Shown: positions 17,782-26,160, counted from the first letter of the stretch. The stretch is DNA of 64,000 nucleotides from Sphaerospermopsis torques-reginae ITEP-024 (GCF_019598945.1 NZ_CP080598.1:868001-932000); one strand, 5' to 3'. The notes: a model not told the origin generated them from the letters alone. Program-made: numbers and translations.

Positions 17782-19686
17782 ATGCAAACACAAGACAGGG
17801 TAAAAGTCAAGGAAATTACAGAAGCGATCGCCGCTAGTCAACAACATCTGCTGTCAATTCAAAAACCTGATGGTTACTGGTGGGCGGAATTAGAATCAAA
17901 TGTTACCATCACTGCGGAAGCTGTACTGTTACATAAAATTTGGGGAACAGATAAAACTCGACCTTTGCATAAAGTTAAAAACTATTTGCGATCGCAACAA
18001 AAAGAGCATGGTGGATGGGAACTATTTTATGGTGATGGGGGAGAACTTAGCACCACTGTAGAAGCTTACATGGCCTTGCGTTTGTTAGGTGTACCTGCAA
18101 CAGATCCAGCACTAATAAAAGCTAAATCTTTAATTCTCCAAAAAGGTGGAATTAGCAAAACCCGCATTTTTACTAAATTACATTTAGCATTAATTGGTTG
18201 TTATAATTGGCGTGGACTGCCATCATTACCACCTTGGGTAATGCTATTACCTGAAAATTTTCCCTTCAATATTTATGAACTTTCTAGCTGGGCGCGTTCT
18301 AGCACCGTGCCATTATTAATAGTCTTTGATCAGAAACCTGTCTTTGAAATTGACAGCCCCATCAACCTAAATGAATTATATACCGAAGGTGTGAATAATG
18401 TCAAATGGGAATTACCGAAAAATAATGATTGGTCTGATATATTTACCATTTTGGATGATGGGTTTAAATTAGCAGAAAGTTTAAATTTTGTACCTTTTCG
18501 AGAAGAAGGAATCAAAGCCGCTGAAAAATGGATTTTAGACAGACAAGAAGCTACAGGTGATTGGGGGGGAATTATTCCCGCAATGTTAAATTCTTTGTTA
18601 GCTTTAAAATGTCTAGATTACGATGCTAACGATCCAATTGTCTACCGTGGTTTAAAAGCAGTTGATAATTTCGCTATTGAAACAGAAAATAATTACTGCG
18701 TTCAACCTTGTGTTTCTCCTGTATGGGATACAGCGTGGGCAATTCGCGCCTTAATTGATTCAGGTTTTGAGGCAGATTATCCAGTAATTGTAAAAGCTGG
18801 ACAATGGTTAATAGACAAACAAATACTTGATTATGGTGATTGGTTCGTCAAAAATAAACAAGGAAAACCCGGTGCTTGGGCGTTTGAATTTGATAACCGC
18901 TTTTATCCCGATGTGGATGATTCCGCTGTAGTTGTCATGGCTTTACATCAGGCAAAATTACCCCATGAAAACCTGAAAAAACAAGCTATAAAAAGGGCTT
19001 TAAATTGGATAGCTTCAATGCAGTGTCAACCGGGAGGATGGGCAGCTTTTGATATTGATAATAATCAAGAATGGCTCAATGCTATTCCCTATGGTGATTT
19101 AAAAGCCATGATAGATCCAAATACCGCCGATGTCACCGCTAGAGTAATAGAAATGTTGGGCGCTTGTAACTTATCAATTCCCGCAGATAAGTTAGAAAAA
19201 GCGTTGAATTATCTTCTCAATGAACAAGAAACAGAAGGTTGTTGGTTTGGACGTTGGGGAGTAAATTATATTTATGGAACTAGCGGAGTTTTATCAGCGT
19301 TAGCATTAATAAACCCCCAAAAATATCGCAGTGAAATAGAACGAGGTGCAGCTTGGTTAGTGAAAGTGCAAAACGCTGATGGTGGTTGGGGTGAAACTTG
19401 TTTTAGTTACAATGATCCGAGTTTAAAAGGTAAAGGAGACAGTACCGCATCTCAAACAGCTTGGGCGATAATTGGGTTAATAGCAGCGGGTGAAGCTACC
19501 GGAAAATTTGATTTTCAGAGTCTTGAAAAAGGGGTTAATTATTTGTTAGAAACTCAAAGTTCAGATGGTACTTGGGATGAATCTTACTTTACAGGCACAG
19601 GTTTTCCTTGTCATTTTTATCTCAAGTATCACCTTTATCAACAGTATTTTCCCTTAATTGCTTTGGGAAGATACAGCAGAATTTAG
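17782..19686 (+). CDS. shc: Squalene--hopene cyclase
   Basis: Shc cyclises squalene to hopene/hopanol, the core of membrane hopanoids. The 634-residue length is typical. The catalytic acid motif DxDD is present as DVDDSAVV (near residue 375). Repeated QW motifs can be read, for example QKPDGYWW, QCQPGGWAAF, QNADGGWGE and QSSDGTWDE. The C-terminal GFPCHFYLKYHLY is a family block. The DxDDTA motif has Ser for Thr, a mild change. With the HpnB-like gene it forms a divergent hopanoid pair; squalene synthase is not in the window. Confidence 0.96.
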   Translation: MQTQDRVKVKEITEAIAASQQHLLSIQKPDGYWWAELESNVTITAEAVLLHKIWGTDKTRPLHKVKNYLRSQQKEHGGWELFYGDGGELSTTVEAYMALRLLGVPATDPALIKAKSLILQKGGISKTRIFTKLHLALIGCYNWRGLPSLPPWVMLLPENFPFNIYELSSWARSSTVPLLIVFDQKPVFEIDSPINLNELYTEGVNNVKWELPKNNDWSDIFTILDDGFKLAESLNFVPFREEGIKAAEKWILDRQEATGDWGGIIPAMLNSLLALKCLDYDANDPIVYRGLKAVDNFAIETENNYCVQPCVSPVWDTAWAIRALIDSGFEADYPVIVKAGQWLIDKQILDYGDWFVKNKQGKPGAWAFEFDNRFYPDVDDSAVVVMALHQAKLPHENLKKQAIKRALNWIASMQCQPGGWAAFDIDNNQEWLNAIPYGDLKAMIDPNTADVTARVIEMLGACNLSIPADKLEKALNYLLNEQETEGCWFGRWGVNYIYGTSGVLSALALINPQKYRSEIERGAAWLVKVQNADGGWGETCFSYNDPSLKGKGDSTASQTAWAIIGLIAAGEATGKFDFQSLEKGVNYLLETQSSDGTWDESYFTGTGFPCHFYLKYHLYQQYFPLIALGRYSRI

Positions 19687-19702
19687 TAGTCAGGAGAAGG
19701 CA

Positions 19703-19852
19703 CTATGCGCTCAGGTCGTATTTACCGACTTTTTGGTTGTCCATCCAGCAACGAATACAAGAACTACGGACAAATAAAGCAGTTCTAATCGCTTCATCAA
19801 TGAGATTGAACTGCTGCTGTTTGCCCTTTAACTTGAACTCGTATACTAGCAT
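19703..19852 (-). pseudogene. TnpB (IS605/IS1341 OrfB) N-terminal remnant
   Basis: Reading left from ATG 19852 gives MLVYEFKLKGKQQQ, then a segment ending in AIRTALFVRSS and CWMDNQKVGKYDL. This is the conserved start of TnpB, the RNA-guided nuclease of IS200/IS605-family elements. The frame ends at TAG 19703 after 49 codons and nothing downstream encodes the RuvC or zinc-finger parts, so the gene is truncated against the shc 3' end. Confidence 0.85.
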
Positions 19853-20075
19853 AGACAAGGATTAGCTTACGCCCCATACTATAGCGTAAACAAAAAACTA
19901 ATGCAAGATGTTACTGCGGCTAAAGCCGCTTGAGTCGTTTTTCATCCTACCTCTAAAGGACGTAAAAGCCTGAAAACTTTTTGGCTTTTCAGGCTTTTAC
20001 TGGTGGGCTTTCAAACTTCCCACTATTTCTTGTAACCCCTCATGCTCGGCTTCAAAACCGTGGGTGATGTTTTCA
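19853..20075 (-). mobile_element. Left-end remnant of an IS605/IS1341-type element
   Basis: Upstream of the tnpB remnant lie GCGGC-TAAA-GCCGC (19916-19929) and a perfect 15-bp hairpin, GTAAAAGCCTGAAAA (19962-19976) with its complement at 19986-20000. Subterminal hairpins are usual at IS200/IS605 ends. The outer boundary is estimated. Confidence 0.5.
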
Positions 20076-20129
20076 GATCACATGGCTTCTTTCTAAGTTA
20101 ACCTTAACTAAGCACAAATTTGTTTATAT

Positions 20130-20396
20130 TTAGCCTTTTGTAACTCGATTTTCAAATTCGTTGCAAGTATTTTCGACTATAGCAAGAGCAGATGGATAAA
20201 TACTATTATGCTCTTCTTTCAGCCAAGCTAAAAGTCTAGCAAGCTGCGCGTTCCGTAAATCTAAGTCTGTCTGAAAAATTATTGATGTTGCCATTGCTTG
20301 AGCATATTGAGGTGGATGACCTTGCTGCACTAAAGCATCAATCAGAGCGGCTAAGGCTTGCTGTGACACAGAAGCAGAAGTATTTTCTATAGACAT
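20130..20396 (-). CDS. Hypothetical protein, 88 aa
   Basis: The protein is helical, with a Ser/Ala-rich start and a core ALAALIDALVQQGHPPQYAQ, then a second half with LARLLAWLKEEHNSIYPSAL. It has no signal peptide or membrane helix. The ATG at 20396 has GGGAG-like sequence upstream only on the far side, so the ribosome site is weak. It is the last gene before the gas vesicle locus and points away from it. No family is recognised, and a link to gas vesicles is not supported beyond position. Confidence 0.55.
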   Translation of the reverse strand: MSIENTSASVSQQALAALIDALVQQGHPPQYAQAMATSIIFQTDLDLRNAQLARLLAWLKEEHNSIYPSALAIVENTCNEFENRVTKG

Positions 20397-20540
20397 AATT
20401 TAGGGAGAAATAATTGAATTTGACTAATTATAATAATAGATTTCACCTAATATTTCCATTCCTATTGTTCAGTAATTTTAAATTACTCAGTACCTACATC
20501 TTGGGAATGCCAGCCTTAATAATTCCTCGTAATTTACTTA

Positions 20541-20735
20541 GAGGATGTTTTAAAAGTTTATAGCTAACGCCACGCTACGCTATCGGCGAATATAATTCGC
20601 TACTATACAAACGAAGTCCACTAGTGGACTAATGAAAAATCAAGGCTTTTGAAACCACGAAGGTGGGTTTGGTCTGTGTAGACGCGATTTATAATCGCCA
20701 AGGGATGTATGAATTTAGACTTTTCAAACAACCTC
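20541..20735. mobile_element. MITE with 17-bp inverted ends and TTA target duplication
   Basis: GAGGATGTTTTAAAAGT (20541-20557) and its imperfect inverse ACTTTTCAAACAACCTC (20719-20735) bound a 195-bp non-coding unit flanked on both sides by TTA (20538-20540, 20736-20738). The ends and the 3-bp TNA-type duplication fit an IS5-family-derived MITE. Confidence 0.75.
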
Positions 20736-20738
20736 TTA

Positions 20739-21641
20739 AATAACAATACTGATTATATAAGTTGAAATCTCAATATATATTAGTCAATTAAGCCTTTAAG
20801 CGGAAACAAATACTTTTGAGATTGATTAATCTGAATTGATTATACTTAAATAATTTTTGCTCACGAAACCAGAATAAATTTAAAAAAAATATGTTTTTTA
20901 TTATACAAAGTTTTGGCTATTTACAGATCACAGATACTGGTATGTGTAGATTAAGGTAGGTTACAAAAAATCTAGTTTACTCCTAATATATTTATTTTTG
21001 TAACATTATTTTTAACAAAACTTATAATTAGAACATTTTTTTGATAATAAAATTTACGTAAATATTTGTGATCAATGTAATTTAAGAGTAAAAATCATCA
21101 CTTAAAGGCAATTCCACGTAAGGACAAAAACATAATTTCCTTAGCCATAAATTTCTTGATTTTTAGTTTTTTAGCCAGTTTGGCATTAAAAATTGTCATT
21201 ATCACAGTCAAGAAGAATCAGGGAAGAGACTCAAGAGAAAGGTTTTGGGCGAATTTAATTTTCGTTACAATGCTTTACATATTGAATCACAACTTAGATT
21301 GAATCACAACTTAGTAATACTAACTGACTTTATTCTCTAATACTGATTTTTTTGCCAGGCTATTTACAAATAGTAAAACTAGTGATATTAGTATAAACAG
21401 TTCAATCGAGTGTATAACTTACTATCTTGTAAATGTTCAATGACTCCAGTAAGCTAGGTTAACATAAGAAAATTCTGGGACTAGATAAACTGCGATTTCC
21501 TAGTGAGACTAACTATATAGTGGTTTAACTACATATATAAAGTTGTCTCTGTATAGCCTAGTAAATAAAAGATAAATCTTTATAAACCTTACTGTAGTCA
21601 TATTTACCATGAAACTATTACAATATATGAGTTAAACACTC
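20739..21641 (+). promoter_or_regulatory. Long AT-rich leader/control region of the gas vesicle operon
   Basis: About 900 bases upstream of gvpA carry no gene. The region is very AT-rich. It contains a perfect tandem 17-bp repeat at 21281-21314. I cannot place a promoter with confidence. Such a long region ahead of a highly expressed structural gene is a reasonable place for regulatory sites. Confidence 0.4.
21281..21314. repeat. Tandem 17-bp repeat ATTGAATCACAACTTAG x2
   Basis: Two perfect adjacent copies (21281-21297 and 21298-21314) lie about 360 bases before the first gvpA. The spacing would suit a repeated regulator site, but no protein is known to me. Confidence 0.85.
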
Positions 21642-21673
21642 AAATCAACAACAGTGAATTAAGGTGCAAAACA

Positions 21674-21889
21674 ATGGCAGTTGAAAAAACTAATTCTTCC
21701 TCCAGCTTGGCAGAAGTTATTGATAGAATCCTAGACAAAGGTATCGTTGTAGATGCTTGGGTTCGTGTTTCCTTAGTTGGTATTGAATTACTAGCAGTAG
21801 AAGCTAGAATCGTGATTGCATCTGTAGAAACCTACCTGAAATATGCAGAAGCTGTAGGTTTGACCCAATCTGCTGCGGTACCTGCTTAA
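21674..21889 (+). CDS. gvpA: Gas vesicle structural protein GvpA, copy 1
   Basis: GvpA is the small hydrophobic protein whose helical ribs form the gas vesicle wall. The 71-residue sequence is the classic cyanobacterial one: [19 protein letters not shown], then [20 protein letters not shown]. It has the usual helix-strand-strand-helix layout and a short Ala-rich tail. The ribosome site AAGGTG lies eight bases before ATG. It is the first of three identical tandem copies, so dosage rather than diversity seems to be selected. Confidence 0.98.
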   Translation: MAVEKTNSSSSLAEVIDRILDKGIVVDAWVRVSLVGIELLAVEARIVIASVETYLKYAEAVGLTQSAAVPA

Positions 21890-22001
21890 TTTTGAAGTAG
21901 ATATGCAATGAGCAGAATAATTATCAAAGAATCAAGATGATGATTCTGCTAAACTTGGCAAAGCCAAAAAAATCAACAACAGTGAATTAAGGTGCAAAAC
22001 A

Positions 22002-22217
22002 ATGGCAGTTGAAAAAACTAATTCTTCCTCCAGCTTGGCAGAAGTTATTGATAGAATCCTAGACAAAGGTATCGTTGTAGATGCTTGGGTTCGTGTTTCC
22101 TTAGTTGGTATTGAATTACTAGCAGTAGAAGCTAGAATCGTGATTGCATCTGTAGAAACCTACCTGAAATATGCAGAAGCTGTAGGTTTGACCCAATCTG
22201 CTGCGGTACCTGCTTAA
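22002..22217 (+). CDS. gvpA: Gas vesicle structural protein GvpA, copy 2
   Basis: The sequence is identical to copy 1 at the protein level and, as far as I can read, at every base, including the 5' leader with AAGGTG. The 112-base spacer on each side contains AGCAGAAT and ATTCTGCT in inverted orientation, which may form a weak intergenic hairpin affecting RNA processing. Complete identity points to recent amplification or ongoing gene conversion. Confidence 0.98.
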   Translation: MAVEKTNSSSSLAEVIDRILDKGIVVDAWVRVSLVGIELLAVEARIVIASVETYLKYAEAVGLTQSAAVPA

Positions 22218-22329
22218 TTTTGAAGTAGATATGCAATGAGCAGAATAATTATCAAAGAATCAAGATGATGATTCTGCTAAACTTGGCAAAGCCAAAAAAA
22301 TCAACAACAGTGAATTAAGGTGCAAAACA

Positions 22330-22545
22330 ATGGCAGTTGAAAAAACTAATTCTTCCTCCAGCTTGGCAGAAGTTATTGATAGAATCCTAGACAAAGGTAT
22401 CGTTGTAGATGCTTGGGTTCGTGTTTCCTTAGTTGGTATTGAATTACTAGCAGTAGAAGCTAGAATCGTGATTGCATCTGTAGAAACCTACCTGAAATAT
22501 GCAGAAGCTGTAGGTTTGACCCAATCTGCTGCGGTACCTGCTTAA
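22330..22545 (+). CDS. gvpA: Gas vesicle structural protein GvpA, copy 3
   Basis: This is the third identical copy. The shared sequence stops 13 bases after its stop codon (22558), where it enters the hairpin-rich spacer leading to gvpC. It is therefore the copy whose transcript would be most directly joined to gvpC. It has the same protein and same AAGGTG ribosome site as the others. Confidence 0.98.
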   Translation: MAVEKTNSSSSLAEVIDRILDKGIVVDAWVRVSLVGIELLAVEARIVIASVETYLKYAEAVGLTQSAAVPA

Positions 22546-22570
22546 TTTTGAAGTAGATGTCCGAGATTAA

Positions 22571-22592
22571 GAATTTAATTAGTATTAAATTC
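22571..22592 (+). terminator. gvpA-gvpC spacer hairpin 1 (9-bp stem)
   Basis: GAATTTAAT pairs perfectly with ATTAAATTC around a TAGT loop. It is AT-only, so it is weak on its own. It is the first of three stacked inverted repeats. Confidence 0.5.
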
Positions 22593-22603
22593 TAGTATCA
22601 TCA

Positions 22604-22671
22604 CTGCTTTTTTAATGAATTTGATATGCGGGAATATAGTTTTAATGAAAGCATATCTATTAAAAAAGCAG
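22604..22671 (+). terminator. gvpA-gvpC spacer hairpin 2 (13-bp stem)
   Basis: CTGCTTTTTTAAT (22604-22616) pairs perfectly with ATTAAAAAAGCAG (22659-22671), with an inner GATATGC/GCATATC stem. It could attenuate transcription so that gvpC is made at a much lower level than gvpA, or stabilise the 3' end of gvpA mRNA. Confidence 0.6.
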
Positions 22672-22680
22672 AAACACCTG

Positions 22681-22723
22681 CAACTACATTCACTGAGTAA
22701 AAAAACTCCTGTGAATGTAGTTG
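22681..22723 (+). terminator. gvpA-gvpC spacer hairpin 3 (13-bp stem)
   Basis: CAACTACATTCAC (22681-22693) pairs perfectly with GTGAATGTAGTTG (22711-22723), with an inner GAGT/ACTC. There is no T-run behind it, so an RNA-stability or attenuation role fits better than simple termination. Confidence 0.6.
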
Positions 22724-22753
22724 ATACCAGCTTCTAATTTCTAGGAGAACTTC

Positions 22754-23428
22754 ATGGCGGCTTTAATGGAAAGAATCCGGCAGGGGAATAACTCAATATT
22801 TGAGGAAGTGAATTTATTCCTGTCTGAGACAAAAAGCAATCGGTTTACTCAAGCAAAAAAACAAGCGGAAGAACTGCGTCAATTCCAGCAGCAACTCAAG
22901 CAAACAACCGATGAGTTTTTGACAAATGCTGCTAAAGAACGCATTGCTCAAACTAACCAGCAAGCAAAAGAGTTGGACGAGTTCTATCAGCAACTCAAGC
23001 AAGCAACCGATGAGTTTTTAGCAAATGCTGCCAAAAAGCGCATTGCTCAAACTAACCAGCAAGCAAAAGAGTTGGATGAGTTCTATCAGCAACTCAAGAA
23101 AACCACCGATGAGTTTTTAGCAAATGCTGCTAAAGAACGTATTGCTAAAGCTGAGGCACAAGCGAAAGAGTTGAGTGATTTCCATCAGCAACTTGAGCAA
23201 ACCACCGATGAATTTTTAGCAAATACGGCTAAAGAACGTATTGCTAAAGCTGAGGCACAAGCGAAAGAGTTGAGTGATTTCCATCAGCAACTTGAGCAAA
23301 CCACCGATAAATTTTTAGCAAATACGACTAAAGAACGTATTGCTAAAGCTGAGGCACAAAAGCAGTATCTGCGTCAATTCCGTCAGGATTTATTTGCGAG
23401 TGTTATTGGCAATTCCCGTCATAATTAA
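22754..23428 (+). CDS. gvpC: Gas vesicle outer-surface protein GvpC
   Basis: GvpC binds across GvpA ribs on the outside of the vesicle and stiffens it. The 224-residue protein has an N-terminal segment (1-31), five 33-residue helical repeats (about 32-64, 65-97, 98-130, 131-163, 164-196) of the form QAKEL..F.QQL.QTTDEFLANAAKERIA, and a C-terminal cap with FRQDLFASVIG. This is the arrangement known for Anabaena flos-aquae GvpC, with a somewhat longer N-terminal part and tail. Repeats 2-5 are very similar in DNA. The ribosome site AGGAG lies seven bases before ATG. Repeat number influences critical collapse pressure in this family. Confidence 0.96.
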   Translation: MAALMERIRQGNNSIFEEVNLFLSETKSNRFTQAKKQAEELRQFQQQLKQTTDEFLTNAAKERIAQTNQQAKELDEFYQQLKQATDEFLANAAKKRIAQTNQQAKELDEFYQQLKKTTDEFLANAAKERIAKAEAQAKELSDFHQQLEQTTDEFLANTAKERIAKAEAQAKELSDFHQQLEQTTDKFLANTTKERIAKAEAQKQYLRQFRQDLFASVIGNSRHN

Positions 23429-23741
23429 TACTCACAATCCCTCTGACTGTTAGATAATTGGGCTATATAGTAATTCCCCCTAATCCAATAGTTGTAAAAC
23501 TGTGAAGATCAGGGGGTGAATAATAAAAATCAACAATGAGTTTTGGCGTTAAACAATGATAGTCTCAGTTTACACCTTAGTCAAGCTAAAAACAACAGCT
23601 ACTGGAAAAATAACTTGACTACAGTTATATAACTAAGCTCTCTGCTGGAAACTATATAGATTAACTCTAGCACATTCCAATTAAAAAAGATAGCAATCTT
23701 TTTCCCTTCTTTCCAAGTTATTTTCCAACTATCGTGAATTT
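23429..23741 (+). other. gvpC-gvpN spacer with CCCCCT/AGGGGG inverted repeat
   Basis: The 313-base gap holds an imperfect inverted repeat (ATTCCCCCTAATC with GATCAGGGGGTGAAT, about 23472-23522) that could act as a partial terminator. No gene is visible. A stretch near 23528-23560 slightly resembles the gvpA leader. Confidence 0.5.
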
Positions 23742-24944
23742 ATGACTATCATGAATATGAATCAGAAAAGAGCAGTTCTTCGAGTTCGCCCAGGGCAGTT
23801 TGTGGTGACACCTGCTATTGAAAAAGTAGCATCTCGGGCTTTACTTTATCTCAAGTCAGGTTTTCCTATTCACTTACGGGGTCCAGCTGGAACAGGTAAA
23901 ACTACTTTAGCTCTGCATTTGGCTCATTGTTTAGACAGGCCAGTAATGTTATTGTTTGGAGATGACGAATTTAAGAGTTCAGATTTGATTGGAAGTGAAT
24001 CAGGATACACTCACAAAAAGTTACTCGATAATTATATTCACAGTGTTGTAAAAATCGAAGACGAATTCAGACAGAATTGGGTAGATTCTCGACTAACTTT
24101 AGCTTGTCGGGAAGGATTTACATTGGTATATGATGAATTTAATCGTTCACGTCCTGAAGTTAATAACGTTTTGCTTTCAGCCTTAGAAGAAAAAATTATC
24201 AGTCTTCCCCCTAGTAGTAATCAACCAGAATATTTAAATGTTAATCCCCAGTTTCGGGTAATTTTTACCTCTAATCCAGAAGAGTATTGCGGCGTTCACT
24301 CTACACAAGATGCTTTAATGGATAGACTGGTAACTATTAATATGCCAGAACCAGACGAGTTGACTCAAACTGAGATATTAATTCAGAAAACGAATCTAGA
24401 TAGAGAATCTGCTTATTTTATCGTGCATTTAGTTAAATCATTTCGTCAGGCTACAGGGGCTGAAAAAACTTCCGGCTTGCGGTCTTGTTTAATGATTGGT
24501 AAAGTTTGTGCAGATAACGGTATTGTAGCAACAGCAGAAAATGAGAATTTTCGGGATATTGCTATGGATATTTTATTCAACCGCACAAATTTATCTATCA
24601 GCGAGTGTACATCTATTTTGGTAGATTTGCTGAATCAGACTTCTACAAGCGTAGCCCAGGCTTTAGAGATTATGAATGTAGATGAGGAGTTTCATAACGG
24701 TAATTCTCTAAATGAAGTTTCCCAGCCTAACACTGATTTAGAAAATTTAGAAAATATAGTTCCTTTTGAGAAGGAAGTTTATCATTACTTAACTGAGCAT
24801 AAAAGTGAAGGAATAAATGGACTGCAAAAAGCTTTGAATCTAGACAAGAATGTAATATTCAATGCTCTTCATTCTTTAAAGCAAAAGTCTTTGGTTAACA
24901 AAGTTAATGGTCTTTATACTATTCAAGAGTTGAATCACTCGTGA
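23742..24944 (+). CDS. gvpN: Gas vesicle AAA+ ATPase GvpN
   Basis: GvpN is a MoxR-type AAA+ ATPase needed for growth of the gas vesicle from its initial bicone. The 400-residue protein has Walker A GPAGTGKT (47-54), a Walker B-like LVYDEFNRS (about 127-135) and sensor 1 FTSNPEEY. After the AAA module comes an acidic linker and a C-terminal winged-helix-like segment (about 340-396; [19 protein letters not shown], then [12 protein letters not shown]). That tail could be a protein-interaction rather than a DNA-binding module. The stop overlaps the GTG of gvpJ by four bases, so they are translationally coupled. Confidence 0.95.
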   Translation: MTIMNMNQKRAVLRVRPGQFVVTPAIEKVASRALLYLKSGFPIHLRGPAGTGKTTLALHLAHCLDRPVMLLFGDDEFKSSDLIGSESGYTHKKLLDNYIHSVVKIEDEFRQNWVDSRLTLACREGFTLVYDEFNRSRPEVNNVLLSALEEKIISLPPSSNQPEYLNVNPQFRVIFTSNPEEYCGVHSTQDALMDRLVTINMPEPDELTQTEILIQKTNLDRESAYFIVHLVKSFRQATGAEKTSGLRSCLMIGKVCADNGIVATAENENFRDIAMDILFNRTNLSISECTSILVDLLNQTSTSVAQALEIMNVDEEFHNGNSLNEVSQPNTDLENLENIVPFEKEVYHYLTEHKSEGINGLQKALNLDKNVIFNALHSLKQKSLVNKVNGLYTIQELNHS

Positions 24945-25501
24945 CTTCTACCCCAATATTGCCAACACGTCAAACAAACCCAAGTCGAACTATTACCACA
25001 TCTACCCAAGGTTCGACTTTGGCGGACATTCTCGAAAGAGTTTTAGATAAAGGTATTGTCATTGCTGGTGATATATCTGTATCTATTGCTTCTACCGAAC
25101 TTCTACATATTCGTATTCGCTTGTTAATTTCCTCCGTTGATAAAGCTAAAGAGATGGGTATCAATTGGTGGGAAAATGACCCTTATCTCAGCACTAAGGC
25201 GCAAAGTCTGGTTGAAGAAAACCAACGACTCCAACAGCGCCTAGAGAGCTTGGAAGCGCAAATGAACGTAATGAAATCAGCAATAGAAGAAGGGCAACTA
25301 ACCTTAGCTAATACGGAAGCTAGTTTTGAGGAAGAGAAGCAAAAAGTGATACCATTATCCATAGATAACACCATAGAAGAAGAGGAGGAATCTGTCATAG
25401 AAGAGGAGCAATTGACTTTAGCTAATACGGAAAATATTTCTGGGGAAATAGAGCAAGAAAGTATATCATTGTTATCCATAGATCCCCCCGTTGATGTCTA
25501 A
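24941..25501 (+). CDS. gvpJ: Gas vesicle protein GvpJ
   Basis: This minor gas vesicle protein has a GvpA-like core (about residues 25-70; [17 protein letters not shown], then [16 protein letters not shown]) followed by a coiled coil and a highly acidic tail. GvpJ proteins are thought to help nucleate or shape the vesicle tips. The start is GTG 24941, inside the end of gvpN. The 186 residues are longer than the minimal family because the tail contains two related acidic units beginning [12 protein letters not shown] and [12 protein letters not shown]. It belongs to the gvpN-J-K-F-G run. Confidence 0.93.
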   Translation: MTSTPILPTRQTNPSRTITTSTQGSTLADILERVLDKGIVIAGDISVSIASTELLHIRIRLLISSVDKAKEMGINWWENDPYLSTKAQSLVEENQRLQQRLESLEAQMNVMKSAIEEGQLTLANTEASFEEEKQKVIPLSIDNTIEEEEESVIEEEQLTLANTENISGEIEQESISLLSIDPPVDV

Positions 25502-25610
25502 TTGCAATTTAGGAGTTATCCAAATTTAGATTAATCAAAACTGGAACTCCTGAAATTTTAATCATTGTGAAAAAACTTAGTGAAAAAAACTTAAAGTTTT
25601 AGATGACATC

Positions 25611-26108
25611 ATGGACATGGTTGACACTCCAATTAATAATTCTCAAGATTTACTAACTACTGGTTCTAAATCCAAGAATGAAGCGGGTTTAGCTCCTTTA
25701 TTGTTGACGTTACTAGAATTGGTGCGTCAACTAATGGAAGCTCAAGTAATTCGGCGGATGGAACAAGAATGCTTGAGCGAATCAGAGTTGGAGCGAGCAG
25801 CAGAAAGTTTACAAAAGTTGGAAGAGCAAATTTTACATTTGTGTGAAATATTTGAAATTAATCCAGATGAGTTAAATGTAAATTTAGGAGATTTTGGTAC
25901 TCTTTTGCCTCCTCCAGGATCTTATTATCCAGGAGAACCTAGTAACAATCCTTCTATATTGGAATTACTGGATCGGCTTTTAAATACGGGAATTGTTGTA
26001 GAGGGTGAAATAGATATAGGTATAGCTGAGTTGGATCTGATTCATGCTAAATTGCAGTTAGTTCTGACCTCCAAACCAATTGGAGCAATTAAATCAGAAG
26101 AAACATAG
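25611..26108 (+). CDS. gvpK: Gas vesicle protein GvpK fused to a GvpA/J-like domain
   Basis: Residues about 23-99 are a GvpK domain (LAPLLLTLLELVRQLMEAQ, ESLQKLEEQI, NPDELNVNLGDFGTLLP). After a Pro/Gly-rich linker (PPPGSYYPGEPSNNP) residues about 114-156 form a second module, SILELLDRLLNTGIVVEG, then LDLIHAKLQLVL, which aligns with the core of GvpA and GvpJ in the same operon. The product therefore joins an assembly factor to a wall-like domain. Whether all cyanobacterial GvpK share this fusion I cannot verify. It lies 110 bases after gvpJ. Confidence 0.92.
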   Translation: MDMVDTPINNSQDLLTTGSKSKNEAGLAPLLLTLLELVRQLMEAQVIRRMEQECLSESELERAAESLQKLEEQILHLCEIFEINPDELNVNLGDFGTLLPPPGSYYPGEPSNNPSILELLDRLLNTGIVVEGEIDIGIAELDLIHAKLQLVLTSKPIGAIKSEET

Positions 26109-26160
26109 GATTCGTAAAATAGAGTTTAAGTTTAAATAGAGTTTAATTAATTTGCAGATT

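Larger units (their letters stand above)
21642..22558. repeat. 328-bp tandem repeat carrying three gvpA copies
   Basis: The unit (gvpA plus its 5' leader and 112-base spacer) repeats at exactly 328 bases, starts at 21642 and ends part-way through the third spacer at 22558. The copies are identical in the coding part, including silent sites, and in the leader AATTAAGGTGCAAAACA. The spacer contains an inverted repeat AGCAGAAT/ATTCTGCT. Confidence 0.95.

Noticed and set aside
23528-23560. Ghost of a fourth gvpA leader between gvpC and gvpN
   Set aside because: AAAATCAACAATGAG...TTAAACAATGATAG resembles the gvpA leader, but the following codons do not encode anything like GvpA; the match may be chance in AT-rich DNA.
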